A stretch of 64,000 nt of DNA, taken from NCBI GenBank assembly GCA_013178155.1, contig JABLXH010000010.1, positions 148,250 to 212,249 of the forward strand. Reading direction: 5' to 3'. A program made the translations under genes and the position numbers. Positions within the stretch are counted from its first letter, which is position 1, and every line of letters starts with the position of its first letter. This document shows positions 40,556-49,664 of this stretch, in pieces. Source of the stretch: Armatimonadota bacterium. Its GTDB lineage: Bacteria > Armatimonadota > Zipacnadia > Zipacnadales > UBA11051. The notes under the pieces were generated by a model. That model did not search any database and was not told the origin of the DNA. It saw nothing but the letters and a program-made list of their open reading frames with translations.

Positions 40556-42691
40556 ATGGACCTTGGCAGCCAAGCCCCTGCCCTGCTATGCTTGGCCCAT
40601 CGCGGTTTCACGGAACGGGCACGAGCCGATATGGCGCACGCGTCCCCCAAACCCTCGGCGGCTGGCGGGTCAGGCATTACCGCGCGGGCGGTGTTGCTTG
40701 GCCTGCTGTTCACCGCCATCCTTGGCGTAGTAACCCCGTACTGTGACCTGGTCCTGCAGGGAACCTGGATCGCCTCCTGCCACCTGCCCATCGGTGTCTT
40801 CGTGCTGTTCGTGGTGATGCTGCTGGGGGTGAACACCCCGCTGCTGCGCTTCGCGAGCCGGTGGGGTTTCACCACCCGTGAGCTTTACACGATCTATACG
40901 ATGATGCTGCTGGGTGCCGGGATCCCCTCCTTCGGCCTGACGGAGTACCTCTTCCCGACGATCGCCGGTGCCTACTACATGGCCACGCCCGAGAACGGGT
41001 GGATCGAGCGGACCTTCCGGTATATCCCGCAGTGGATGGTGCCCTACGACGTCGCGGGGGCGCTTTACAACGCCGGCGCTCCGGCCGGCGGCGGTGGTGG
41101 CGCAGCCTATGCGCTGCTGCCGCAGTGGATGCAACCCGGAGGCCGCTCGGTCGTCGTTTCGTTCTACGAGGGGCTGAAGCTGGGCGAGCGGGTGCCGTGG
41201 GGGGCGTGGTCGGTTCCGATCATCACCTGGACCTTCGCCGCGCTGGTGCTGTACTGGTGCCTGGCCTGCCTGAGTACTCTGCTGCGAAAGCAATGGATAG
41301 ACCACGAGCGTCTGGTCTTTCCTCTGGTGCAGGTGCCCCTGGAGTTGGCGCACGACCAGTCGCCGCGGTCTCCGCTGCCCAGCTTCTTTCGCAACCGCTG
41401 GATGTGGCTGGGTTGCGCCATTCCGCTCATTGTTCACTCGGTCAACGGCCTACACTTCCACTATCCGGCATTCCCGGAGATCCGCCTCGCATGGCCCCTG
41501 AATCAGTACCTGACGGGACGCCTGTGGGCCAATGCGGGCATTGTCCACATGGTCATCCATTTCAGTGTGGTGGGCTTCAGCTACCTCATCGCTACTGAAC
41601 TGGCCTTCAGCTTCTGGTTCTTCTTCCTGGTTTTCATCCTGGAGGGTGCAGTCTTTAGCTTCCTTGGCATTCAGCTTCACCCGTTGCCGGGCTATCCCAC
41701 GCCGCCCCACAGCGCACTGCAGATGATCGGGGCCTTCCTGGCCATCACGGGGTACATGGCGTGGTCCGGACGTCAGCAGTGGCGTGTTGTCTGGGCCCAC
41801 GCTCTGGGCCACTTGCGCGGCGGTGACGACCACGAACCGCTGCCATTGCGTCACGCCTTCTGGGGGCTGGTGATGGGGCTCGGTGTGCTCTGCGCCTGGT
41901 GCATGATGGCAGGCCTGCCTCTGCTCCTGGCTGCCCTCATCTTCGTCTTCCTGCTGGTCTTCTCGCTGGTTCTGACCCGCCTGGTCTCCGAGGGGGGATT
42001 GCTCTTTGTTCAGGCCTTCCGCCCCAGCGACGTCATTGTCGCCACCGCCGGCACCTCAGTGATCAGCCCCCGCAGCCATGTGGTGTTGTCCTTCATCCAG
42101 ACGGCTTTCATGTTTGACTTGCGGACCTTCTTGATGCCCAGCTTCATGGACGCCTACCGCCTGGCTGACGCCTCGGGTCTGAGCACCCGCCGCCTGTTGC
42201 CGTGGCTTGGATTGGCCATCGTCGTGGCAATCGCCAGCTCGTATGTGGCCCTCCTGTTGATGGCCTACAAGCTGGGCGGCGCTCGCTTCATGCAGTGGTT
42301 CATGATCATCTCTCCCCGCCAGAACCTGACCTTCGTGGTGTCCTATCTGAACCAGCCCTACCCCACCAGTGTGGCCAACTGGCTGCTCATCCTTGGCGGG
42401 GCAGCGACCACGGCGTTGCTGTCCTGGATGCGTTCGCTGCATGTCTGGTGGCCACTGCATCCGCTCGGCTATGCCATGGGCCCCAGTTGGCCGATGATCC
42501 AGCTCTGGTTCTCCATGCTCCTGGGCTGGCTGCTGAAGTCGCTGATTCTGCGTTACGGGGGCTTCCGTCGCTTCCGGGAGGCCAAACCGTTCTTCCTGGG
42601 GCTGGTTGTGGGGGAGTTCGGGGCGGCGGGCCTGTGGCTAATCGTGGACTTCCTGGCCGGAAAGTCCGGACACCGTTTCTTCCTGAACTGA
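40556..42691 (+). CDS. Large polytopic membrane protein, OPT-like (DUF6785/DUF6784 type)
   Basis: This 711-residue protein has about 15 hydrophobic segments, for example 50-72, 88-110, 222-245 and 440-470. It includes TTRELYTIYTMMLLGAGIPSFGL and the LVSEGGLLFVQAFRPSDVI stretch (core SEGGLLFVQAFRP), features of a membrane family common in Armatimonadota and Planctomycetota and distantly like oligopeptide transporters. Function is not established; transport of peptides or chelated metals is a guess from the fold. ATG 40556 has GGAG 6 nt upstream; ATG 40631 and 40514 are alternatives. Confidence 0.72.
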   Translation: MDLGSQAPALLCLAHRGFTERARADMAHASPKPSAAGGSGITARAVLLGLLFTAILGVVTPYCDLVLQGTWIASCHLPIGVFVLFVVMLLGVNTPLLRFASRWGFTTRELYTIYTMMLLGAGIPSFGLTEYLFPTIAGAYYMATPENGWIERTFRYIPQWMVPYDVAGALYNAGAPAGGGGGAAYALLPQWMQPGGRSVVVSFYEGLKLGERVPWGAWSVPIITWTFAALVLYWCLACLSTLLRKQWIDHERLVFPLVQVPLELAHDQSPRSPLPSFFRNRWMWLGCAIPLIVHSVNGLHFHYPAFPEIRLAWPLNQYLTGRLWANAGIVHMVIHFSVVGFSYLIATELAFSFWFFFLVFILEGAVFSFLGIQLHPLPGYPTPPHSALQMIGAFLAITGYMAWSGRQQWRVVWAHALGHLRGGDDHEPLPLRHAFWGLVMGLGVLCAWCMMAGLPLLLAALIFVFLLVFSLVLTRLVSEGGLLFVQAFRPSDVIVATAGTSVISPRSHVVLSFIQTAFMFDLRTFLMPSFMDAYRLADASGLSTRRLLPWLGLAIVVAIASSYVALLLMAYKLGGARFMQWFMIISPRQNLTFVVSYLNQPYPTSVANWLLILGGAATTALLSWMRSLHVWWPLHPLGYAMGPSWPMIQLWFSMLLGWLLKSLILRYGGFRRFREAKPFFLGLVVGEFGAAGLWLIVDFLAGKSGHRFFLN

Positions 42692-42854
42692 TACCGGAGA
42701 CCTTTTACCAACCCTCAACCAAGTCTTGAAGGCGTCCCGAGAGTTGGGTGGGTAAAATGCGGCTGACGCACCGCGACGAGGACCGGAGCGCGAGGAACTC
42801 CCTCCCCCTGAGCGGCTGCCGCCCAGCCTACCGAACCGGAAGGGGGCCCTAACA

Positions 42855-43298
42855 GTGACAGGCACGCACCAGGGCGCCGCAGGGCTGAAGGCCAAACGCA
42901 TCCTCTGGGTTGATGACGAACCCGACTGCGCGTTCTTCCACCGCAAGTACCTCGAGCACGTCTCCAAAGGTGGCTTTGAGGTCACATCGGCTGTAGATGC
43001 CGCCGAAGCGGTGGAACTGCTCCTCAAGGAGTACTGGGACCTGGTCATCCTGGACGTGGTCCTGCCGGTGAAGGACACGGCCCCGGCCCGGCCAGGAACC
43101 GGTCTGCAACTGCTGCGCTGGATCCGGACCGAGTACTCGCGGCCGGAGCTGCCGGTGGTGGCGGTGACCGGTTACCGGAAGGGAACGGTGCAGGAGGAGT
43201 TCCAGGCCCTGGGGGCTACTCTCATCTACAAGCCCGCTGACCCCGACAAGATCGCCAACGAGCTGAACCGCGTCCTGGCCGCCGCTCCCGTCAGCTAG
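42855..43298 (+). CDS. Orphan response-regulator receiver domain protein
   Basis: This 147-residue stand-alone REC domain has Asp20/Asp21/Glu22 (acid pocket), Asp67 in LVILDVVLP (phosphoacceptor), Thr105 and Lys126 (switch residues). An insertion after beta3 (VKDTAPARPGTG) lengthens the active-site loop. There is no output domain and no histidine kinase nearby, so it likely works by protein contact, as in CheY-type regulators. GTG 42855 has GAAGGGGG upstream. A hairpin (arms 43331-43338 and 43359-43366) lies after the stop, without a clear T-run. Confidence 0.88.
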   Translation: MTGTHQGAAGLKAKRILWVDDEPDCAFFHRKYLEHVSKGGFEVTSAVDAAEAVELLLKEYWDLVILDVVLPVKDTAPARPGTGLQLLRWIRTEYSRPELPVVAVTGYRKGTVQEEFQALGATLIYKPADPDKIANELNRVLAAAPVS

Positions 43299-43519
43299 CT
43301 AGTGCCGACCACAGGTGCCCCGAAAGACGAACCCCCGCCAGCGCTGGCCTGGACCGCTGCGGGGGTCGATGTGGCGATTCGCCTCTGCCACTTGCAGATT
43401 ATATTCCCCTCCACGAAGCTCCCAAAACCGCCAGTGTGCGGCGAGTCAGCTAACCTCCAGGGAGCCGCGGCCCATTGTATGGCCAATCTGAGACCGCCGC
43501 CGCGAAATTGCCCGTTTTG

Positions 43520-44074
43520 CTACATTTGCTCCTCAAGCAACCGCCGGCTGGCGGGATCGAGAGCCGCAATGTCCGGTATCTCGTAACGGTTCCCCTCGAC
43601 ATCGCTGAAGATGACGTATCCCGGCAGGGGCTGCTGGATCTGATCCCGCAGGCCGCGAGTGATGAAGCTGACCCTTCCCCGGGTTGTCTCAGCAGTCCAC
43701 TTCATGACATCGAACCGGCGCTTGCTGGACAGCAGACGGACGATGCGGGTGGTGAGGTAGCGGCGATCCAGTTCCTGCAGCACCAGGTCCCGGTTCTCCC
43801 GTGACATGCCGTGGAGGTTCAGCAGGATCCCGTACTCCTTGCCGAAGGGGCCCAGTAGGGCGATCCACTCCTGCGGGAGGCTGTGCGGGAACATGCGGGT
43901 GAGCTTCACGTCCGTCCATTCCGACTGGCCAGGCAGGCGGCATTGCAGCCGTCCGTCCTCGCGGCGCAGTTCCAGCGTGGCCGGGTCCAGGTAGTTGACA
44001 GCCTCCGGGTCATTCTGGGCCGTGGGTGTCTCCCCCAGGCAGCCCTGGCCGGGACGATGCAGGAAGATAAGCAT
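43520..44074 (-). CDS. DUF1854 family protein paired with an ABC exporter
   Basis: This 184-residue protein matches the DUF1854 pattern. It opens with NYLDPATLELRREDG, has RMFPHSLPQEWIALLG, then GILLNLHGMSRENRDLVLQELDRRY (core LDRRYLTTRI), the WTAETTRGRVSF segment and the diagnostic end VEGNRYEIPDIAALDPASRRLLE. DUF1854 genes are known beside ABC transporters annotated as cyanophycin-metabolism-associated; the biochemical role is undefined. It starts 49 nt after the ABC exporter stop on the same strand. Confidence 0.8.
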   Translation of the reverse strand: MLIFLHRPGQGCLGETPTAQNDPEAVNYLDPATLELRREDGRLQCRLPGQSEWTDVKLTRMFPHSLPQEWIALLGPFGKEYGILLNLHGMSRENRDLVLQELDRRYLTTRIVRLLSSKRRFDVMKWTAETTRGRVSFITRGLRDQIQQPLPGYVIFSDVEGNRYEIPDIAALDPASRRLLEEQM

Positions 44075-44123
44075 ATGCCTGTAGCCTCTCTGTCGGCCGA
44101 CGGGGCGTGCGTGCCGCTATGGT

Positions 44124-46346
44124 CTAGCGCTGTACCTCGTGCACCTTGCTGACCGCCTGGTACATGCCGACGAGGCGCGCGAACTCGCCGCGCTTCTTGT
44201 GAAGCAGCTCATCGTGGGTGCCCGTCTCCTGGATCTCGCCGGCCTTCAGTACGATGAGCCGATCGGCGTTGCGCAGGGTCGAGAGCCGGTGCGCGATGGC
44301 AAAGGTGGTACGCCCCTTCACCAGGCGGCTGATCGCTTCCTGGATCTGCTTCTCGGTCTCGATGTCCACCTGGGAGGTGGCCTCGTCCAGGATCAGGATG
44401 CGCGGGTTGTGCAGCACGGCCCGGGCGATGACCAGCCGTTGGCGTTCGCCAGCAGACAGGCCCTGCCCGGCTTCACCCAGGATCGTCTCGTAGCCGTCCG
44501 GCTTCTGCAGAATGAAGTCATGGGCGTTGGCGATCTTCGCCGCCCGGACGATCTCCTCGCGGGTGGCGCCGGGCTTGGCGTAGGCGATGTTCTCGGCGAT
44601 GGTGCCGCCAAACAGGAACGTGTCCTGGGGCACGATCCCGATCTGGTGGCGCAGGTCAGCGATGCGGATCTTCTTCAGCGGCACGCCATCCACCAGAATC
44701 TCGCCCTCGTTGACATCATAGAAGCGGCACAGCAGGTTGATGATGGTGGTCTTACCCGCCCCACTGTGTCCGACAAGACCGATCATCTCCCCCGGTTCCA
44801 CCACAAAGCTGACCTTCTTGAGGACAGGGCGATGGCTCTCATAGCCGAAGGTGACATCGCGAAACTCGATGCGCCCCTCGATGTGGGGCATCGGCACCGC
44901 GTCCTGAGCATCCTCGACTTCGGGCACACTGTCCAGGACCTCAAACAGGCGCTCCGCTGCGGTCAGCGAGCGCGATGACCAGTTGACCAGCCCCGAGAGG
45001 GCCTGCACCGGGCCGTAGAACATGCCCACGTAGCTGATGAAGGCCGTCAGCGTGCCGATGGTCATATCCCCGAGCAGGACCCCCCGCCCGCCGAAATACC
45101 ACACCAGCATCGAGCCCGACATGATAATGGCCGAAAGGATGGCATAGAGCACCGACCAGACTCGTTCGGCCTGTACACCCGTTACCGCCAGGTCATTGCT
45201 GCGCTCGACGAAGCGGTTCACTTCCCGGGGCTCCTGCGCGAAGGCGCGCACCACGCGGATGCCGCTGAGGCCCTCCTGCAGAGCGGAGTTCAGGCGGGCC
45301 CAGCGGTGAAAGACGCGATGCATGTAGAAGCGGATGCGTCGCCAGAAGCTCAGCGAGCAGATGACCACCAGGGGCACCGGCACGCACACCAGCAGCGCCA
45401 GGCGGTAGTTCATGGCAAACAGCATCAGACCGATGCCCACGACCAGGAGCACGTTGATGACCAGATCGGCGGAGCCCCACGTGAGGAAGGCCTGCAACTG
45501 GCCGGTGTCCTGGTTGACGCGGGAGATGACACTGCCGAGCTGGCGCTTGTCAAAGAAGCTGAGCGACAGGTAGTGCAGGTGCTCATAGAGCTGGGAGCGG
45601 ATGTCGTGGGTCAACCGGTTGCCCACGTAGGCCATGAGCCAGCCGGAGACGGCACTCAGCGCCGAACCCAGCAGCCGGGATCCCAGCAAGGCGGCCACCA
45701 GGACGCCCAGGAGCCAGAAACGCTCCTGCAGCGGGCGGGGCGGGCCCTGGGGCACCAGCACCTGGTCCATGAGTGGTTTGTTCAGCCACGGCGGCAGCAG
45801 GCTGAGGCCGGTGGTCACCATGGCCAGCAGCGTCAGGCAGCAGGCCGGCAGCCAGTGCGGCCTGAGGTACGAGATCAGGCGTCGCAGCGAACGGCTGCGG
45901 GGAGTGCAGGAGGGGCACACACGGCTGCCACGGTCCAGGGGGAAGCCACAGCTGGGGCACCGCCGCAACTCCTCCTCCGGTAGCCTGGCCTCCTCTTCCT
46001 TCAGCCACTTCTCCAGCGTCTGTGCGGCGGTCATGAAGCGCGGCGAGCGGGCTGCAGTGAACCGCAGCAGCTCGTGGCGCTTGTCGGCGTGCTTGATCTC
46101 GAAGGCTCCGCCGTCCACCAGCAGTTCGACCCGAGGCTCTGCGATCTCGGCGAAGGGAAACTGCAGACGGGTGACCGGCTGCAGGTCGCCGTTGGCCACC
46201 ACGTAGACCTGGCTGTCGGTGACCACCAGCCACTCGGCGCCGTAGGACCCATCCGGCAGCAGGTCGGCCTTCACGCACAGCCGCAGTTCGCCCTCGGGGA
46301 CAAACCCCTCGGGCAGCGCATCATTCCATTCCTTCTCGTCTGCCAT
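44124..46346 (-). CDS. ABC exporter (fused TMD-NBD) with N-terminal PH-like domain and zinc ribbon
   Basis: This 740-residue half-transporter acts as a homodimer. Residues 15-115 form a beta-rich PH-like domain. A zinc ribbon (Cys130/133 and Cys144/147) follows, then six transmembrane helices (about 160-430) and an ATPase with GHSGAGKTT (Walker A), LSAGERQR (signature), ILILDEAT (Walker B) and AHRLST (H-loop). The N-terminal soluble module is typical of exporters next to DUF1854 proteins. ATG 46346 has GGAG 8 nt upstream. The substrate is unknown. It is divergent from the GH gene; the 130-bp gap holds a hairpin with arms 46403-46409 and 46419-46425. Confidence 0.88.
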   Translation of the reverse strand: MADEKEWNDALPEGFVPEGELRLCVKADLLPDGSYGAEWLVVTDSQVYVVANGDLQPVTRLQFPFAEIAEPRVELLVDGGAFEIKHADKRHELLRFTAARSPRFMTAAQTLEKWLKEEEARLPEEELRRCPSCGFPLDRGSRVCPSCTPRSRSLRRLISYLRPHWLPACCLTLLAMVTTGLSLLPPWLNKPLMDQVLVPQGPPRPLQERFWLLGVLVAALLGSRLLGSALSAVSGWLMAYVGNRLTHDIRSQLYEHLHYLSLSFFDKRQLGSVISRVNQDTGQLQAFLTWGSADLVINVLLVVGIGLMLFAMNYRLALLVCVPVPLVVICSLSFWRRIRFYMHRVFHRWARLNSALQEGLSGIRVVRAFAQEPREVNRFVERSNDLAVTGVQAERVWSVLYAILSAIIMSGSMLVWYFGGRGVLLGDMTIGTLTAFISYVGMFYGPVQALSGLVNWSSRSLTAAERLFEVLDSVPEVEDAQDAVPMPHIEGRIEFRDVTFGYESHRPVLKKVSFVVEPGEMIGLVGHSGAGKTTIINLLCRFYDVNEGEILVDGVPLKKIRIADLRHQIGIVPQDTFLFGGTIAENIAYAKPGATREEIVRAAKIANAHDFILQKPDGYETILGEAGQGLSAGERQRLVIARAVLHNPRILILDEATSQVDIETEKQIQEAISRLVKGRTTFAIAHRLSTLRNADRLIVLKAGEIQETGTHDELLHKKRGEFARLVGMYQAVSKVHEVQR

Positions 46347-46476
46347 GCCATCTACTCCGTCAACGGTGCCCGCCGGGCGCGGTTCACAGTCCTTTCGCTC
46401 CGCGGCAGGAGGAACCTCCCTGCCGGGGGAAGCCATCGCTGCCGCAGCCGCACCGCCAGTCCGCCAGGAGCAGCCG

Positions 46477-48453
46477 ATGATGAGCTTCCGCTGGTCACTT
46501 CCCCTACTGGCTTTGGCCGCCACTCCGGGCGCCCTGGCGGCGGGGCCCGACGACCCCTCCCCGTTTGGCATCGTCTGCCCCTGGCCGACGGTCGGCGAGA
46601 CCGGCGCCCGCTGGGTCCGCTGCGGGGCCGGGGCCACGCAACTCGTGGACTGGGGCCGCGTGGAGCCGGAGCCCGGCCAGTTCGTCTGGGAGGCCGCCGA
46701 CAGCGAACTGGCCGACTGGGACAGGCCCGAGGGGTTGACGCCACTGCCCATCCTGGGCTACACCGCCCCCTGGGCCTCCAGTGACCGCGGCGGCGCCCGC
46801 AGCTACCCGCCGCGCGACTTGCGCCACTACGCACGCTTCGTGCGGGAGAGTGTCACTCGCTACCGCCAGGACATCAGGTACTGGGAGGTCTGGAACGAAC
46901 CCAACATCGGCTTCTTCCACGGCACCATCACCCAGTATGTGGACATGCTGAAGGCAGCCGCCATCGTGGCCAGGCGCGCCAACCCCGGCTGCCACATCGT
47001 CTTCGGTGGCACCGCCGGCGTTGATTGCCGCTTCCTCGAGCGTTGCTATGAGCTGGGCGCCGCGCCGTACTTCGACGTCATGGCAGTCCATCCGTACCAG
47101 TGGGGGCGCACCTTCGACGACCGCTGGCACATGCAGAAGGTTCAGGCTGTGCGCTCCTTGATGGCGCAGCAAGAGACTGTCGCCAAGCCCATCTGGTTCA
47201 CTGAGATCGGCTGGTCCACGAACGAGGGCGTGACCCCGGAGGACCAGGCCCGGCTGCTGGTACAGGCCTTCGTCTCCAGCCTCGCGCTGCGTGACCTGGG
47301 CGTGGCAAAGGTGTTCTGGTTCTGTGTGAAAGACTGGGGAGGCCCCGGCCATGGGCTTTTCGCCGACGATGGGTCCCGCAAACCGGCCTTCAAGGCGTAC
47401 CAGAGCATGACCCGGGAGCTGGAGGGGCTGGTGCCCCACAGCCGCCTGGTGGCGGATCAGGCCCGGGGGTATCTCTTTGCCGACCCGCGCCACCAGCGTG
47501 CGCCGGTACTGGTGTACTGGTCACCGGGACTGGAGACCGCAAGCCTGCGGCTGCCCCCGCTGGGCGACGTAACGCAGGTGGACCTGTACGGCACCGAGGA
47601 GCCGCTGTCGCTGGCGACAGAGGCAGACGAGCTTCTTGCGCGGCCGGAACCACATTACCTGCGCCTTCGGCCCGGGGCTGTCGGGCAGTTGCAGGACACT
47701 GGAGCCGTGGAGGCGTTAGCGAACCCGACAGCAGGCTACTGGCAGGCCCCTCGAACTCCACCGCCACCTCCCTGCTGGGCGTCGGTGCAGATACCTGCGG
47801 GCACGGAGCGTCTCTGGCTCACGGCCGGGGGCAAGCGCGAGGTGCGCGTGAACCTGTGGAACCTGGATGACCGGCCACGCCAGGCCCGGCTCACGCTCAG
47901 CCTCCTGGGGGCATCGCGGACCGTGGCCCGCACACTCCCCCCGTGGGCCATGCAGCCTGTGACGGTTGCCCTGCCTGTCGCCGCCGACGCGCCCCTGGGT
48001 CTGAAGAGGCTGGCAGTGGCGCTGGAGCTATCCAACGGCCATGTTCGGCCGGAGCACCTCGTCTACACTACGCCGGTACGTCTGGCAGCCGGGCCCACCG
48101 TGGAGTTCCTGGCGAACAGCCACCTCGAACGCTCTGTCTACCTGCAGCCGGGCGCCCGCAGCGGGGAGTCTGAGTCCTGCCGTTTCGGTAGCGAGTGGAC
48201 CTACCGCTTCGAGGCCCCTTACGCCTGTGACGGGCAACTGGGCGTCTACCTGGGGGCGCACAGGGCGGGGCCTTTCGCGCTAGCTTGGTCGCAGGACGGC
48301 AAGCACTGGCAGACCGTTCTGGAGGGCCGCGGCAACCGCGCCTGGCGCGAGACGACGCTCAGCGGCGTGCAGGCCGGCCCCGTCTACCTGCGCGTGTCGG
48401 GGACCGACGTGCAGCTTGAGGAGCTGGTGTTGACCTGGCCGCAACCGCGCTGA
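46477..48453 (+). CDS. Secreted clan GH-A glycoside hydrolase (GH39/GH5-like) with C-terminal beta domains
   Basis: This 658-residue protein has a signal peptide (1-22). Its TIM barrel (about 28-345) has the acid/base in YWEVWNEPNIGF (Glu141), the nucleophile in WFTEIGWST (Glu243) and VMAVHPY, as in GH39/PslG-like enzymes. The remaining part carries beta-sandwich domains, including one rich in WAMQPVTVALPV-type strands, and a terminal sheet-rich module with WSQDGKHWQTV. AGGAG lies 6 nt before ATG 46477. It probably cleaves extracellular polysaccharide; linkage unknown. Confidence 0.82.
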   Translation: MMSFRWSLPLLALAATPGALAAGPDDPSPFGIVCPWPTVGETGARWVRCGAGATQLVDWGRVEPEPGQFVWEAADSELADWDRPEGLTPLPILGYTAPWASSDRGGARSYPPRDLRHYARFVRESVTRYRQDIRYWEVWNEPNIGFFHGTITQYVDMLKAAAIVARRANPGCHIVFGGTAGVDCRFLERCYELGAAPYFDVMAVHPYQWGRTFDDRWHMQKVQAVRSLMAQQETVAKPIWFTEIGWSTNEGVTPEDQARLLVQAFVSSLALRDLGVAKVFWFCVKDWGGPGHGLFADDGSRKPAFKAYQSMTRELEGLVPHSRLVADQARGYLFADPRHQRAPVLVYWSPGLETASLRLPPLGDVTQVDLYGTEEPLSLATEADELLARPEPHYLRLRPGAVGQLQDTGAVEALANPTAGYWQAPRTPPPPPCWASVQIPAGTERLWLTAGGKREVRVNLWNLDDRPRQARLTLSLLGASRTVARTLPPWAMQPVTVALPVAADAPLGLKRLAVALELSNGHVRPEHLVYTTPVRLAAGPTVEFLANSHLERSVYLQPGARSGESESCRFGSEWTYRFEAPYACDGQLGVYLGAHRAGPFALAWSQDGKHWQTVLEGRGNRAWRETTLSGVQAGPVYLRVSGTDVQLEELVLTWPQPR

Positions 48454-48462
48454 GAAGGCCGG

Positions 48463-49533
48463 CTACAGCCCCAGGATCGGCTTCAGCGCGACCGCAAAGA
48501 CCTCCGCCTGGTACATGAAGCCCAGGTCCGTGGGGTGGCAGCCGTCCACGGTGCCCTCATCACTGGGCCCCATCATCCCGTCGGCCGAGACGAAATGCAG
48601 GTTGCCGATGCCCTCCTGCTGCAGTTGCGCGTGAATGTCGCGCAGCAGCTTCCCTTTGGCCGTGGGCACGTTGCCCCGGATGGTGCAGTCCTCGGCCAGG
48701 ACGATGGGCGTGTCAGGGCGGGCGGCGCGCAGGATGCGCACGAAGGGCGCGATGCGTTCCTGCACCAGCTCCAGAGACATGTTCCACAGCGGGTCCAGAA
48801 CGTAGACGGCGGCATCTATCTCACTCATCAGCTCCGCCAGCGCGGGCTCGCCTTGCCCACTGCCAGAGAAGCCCAGGTTCACTATCGGCACACCGAGCTT
48901 GCGCCCAAAGATATTGGTGTAAGCCATGCCGGGGCGCGAGGCACACCCGCCCTGAGTAATGGAGGTGCCATAGAAGACTACTGGCTTGCCCCGCGGCGCA
49001 GCGGGGGAGAGGGTCTGATCTGCGGGGACCCCTATCTGGACGGACCTGGTGCCGTTGTAGAGCGGCAGGTACAGGCACAGCTCCGACGCCGGGCCGGGGT
49101 AGAAGGTCGCCTCGTTGGCCACTGCCGCCGGGCGCCCGTTGCCCACGAAGCACCAGCCACCGTCCGTCCTCGCGTACAGGTCCACGCCACTCACGCCGGT
49201 CGCCGGCATGTGGGGCATGGCAAGGCCCTCACTGGTCACCTCCCACTTCACGCGCACCACGCTTGAAGTGGTGGTGAAGCGCACACACAGCCCGGCGCTG
49301 TGCTTGCTCAGACCCCAGACGGACTCCGGTACGACGCCCTTGGCCTTCGCCGGGAGGCGGTCGTAGAAGTCCTCGGTGTCGGTCCAGCCCTTGCCCTCGA
49401 CGGTAAGGGTCCGGGCGTCCACCCACTTGAGTTCAGTTTCCGCTGCCTCGCCTGCGGTGGCCAGGCAGGCCGTGAGGACAACCAGCAGTGTCAGCAGCCA
49501 GGACGGCCAGGTCTCGACAAGTGTCATGGGCAC
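48463..49533 (-). CDS. Secreted SGNH/GDSL-type esterase with N-terminal jelly-roll
   Basis: This 356-residue protein has a signal peptide (about 10-32). An N-terminal beta domain (about 50-165) is followed by an SGNH hydrolase domain: block I VVFYGTSITQGG with the catalytic Ser, block II GFSGSG, block III replaced by LDPLWNM, and block V DGCHPTDLGF with the Asp-His pair. The layout resembles CE2-like carbohydrate esterases that deacetylate polysaccharides. GTG 49533 with GAGGGG upstream is preferred; ATG 49527 is two codons later. It converges on the GH gene with 9 nt between stops, fitting a joint polysaccharide role. Confidence 0.82.
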   Translation of the reverse strand: MPMTLVETWPSWLLTLLVVLTACLATAGEAAETELKWVDARTLTVEGKGWTDTEDFYDRLPAKAKGVVPESVWGLSKHSAGLCVRFTTTSSVVRVKWEVTSEGLAMPHMPATGVSGVDLYARTDGGWCFVGNGRPAAVANEATFYPGPASELCLYLPLYNGTRSVQIGVPADQTLSPAAPRGKPVVFYGTSITQGGCASRPGMAYTNIFGRKLGVPIVNLGFSGSGQGEPALAELMSEIDAAVYVLDPLWNMSLELVQERIAPFVRILRAARPDTPIVLAEDCTIRGNVPTAKGKLLRDIHAQLQQEGIGNLHFVSADGMMGPSDEGTVDGCHPTDLGFMYQAEVFAVALKPILGL

Positions 49534-49664
49534 GGGGTACCCCCTCGCACAGAATGATGCGGTCCAGGCGGGCTTCTTTCGTGGCAGCGAGCCTCGGACC
49601 TTCCTTCGAAGCGGAAGGCGGACCCGTTTGCGGATCCGCCGTCCTTGGTCAGGTGCGGGACTGT

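Noticed and set aside
43302..43586. A 94-codon plus-strand frame between the receiver gene and DUF1854
   Set aside because: No ribosome site, no recognisable domain, and it overlaps the 3' end of the DUF1854 gene. It looks like chance.
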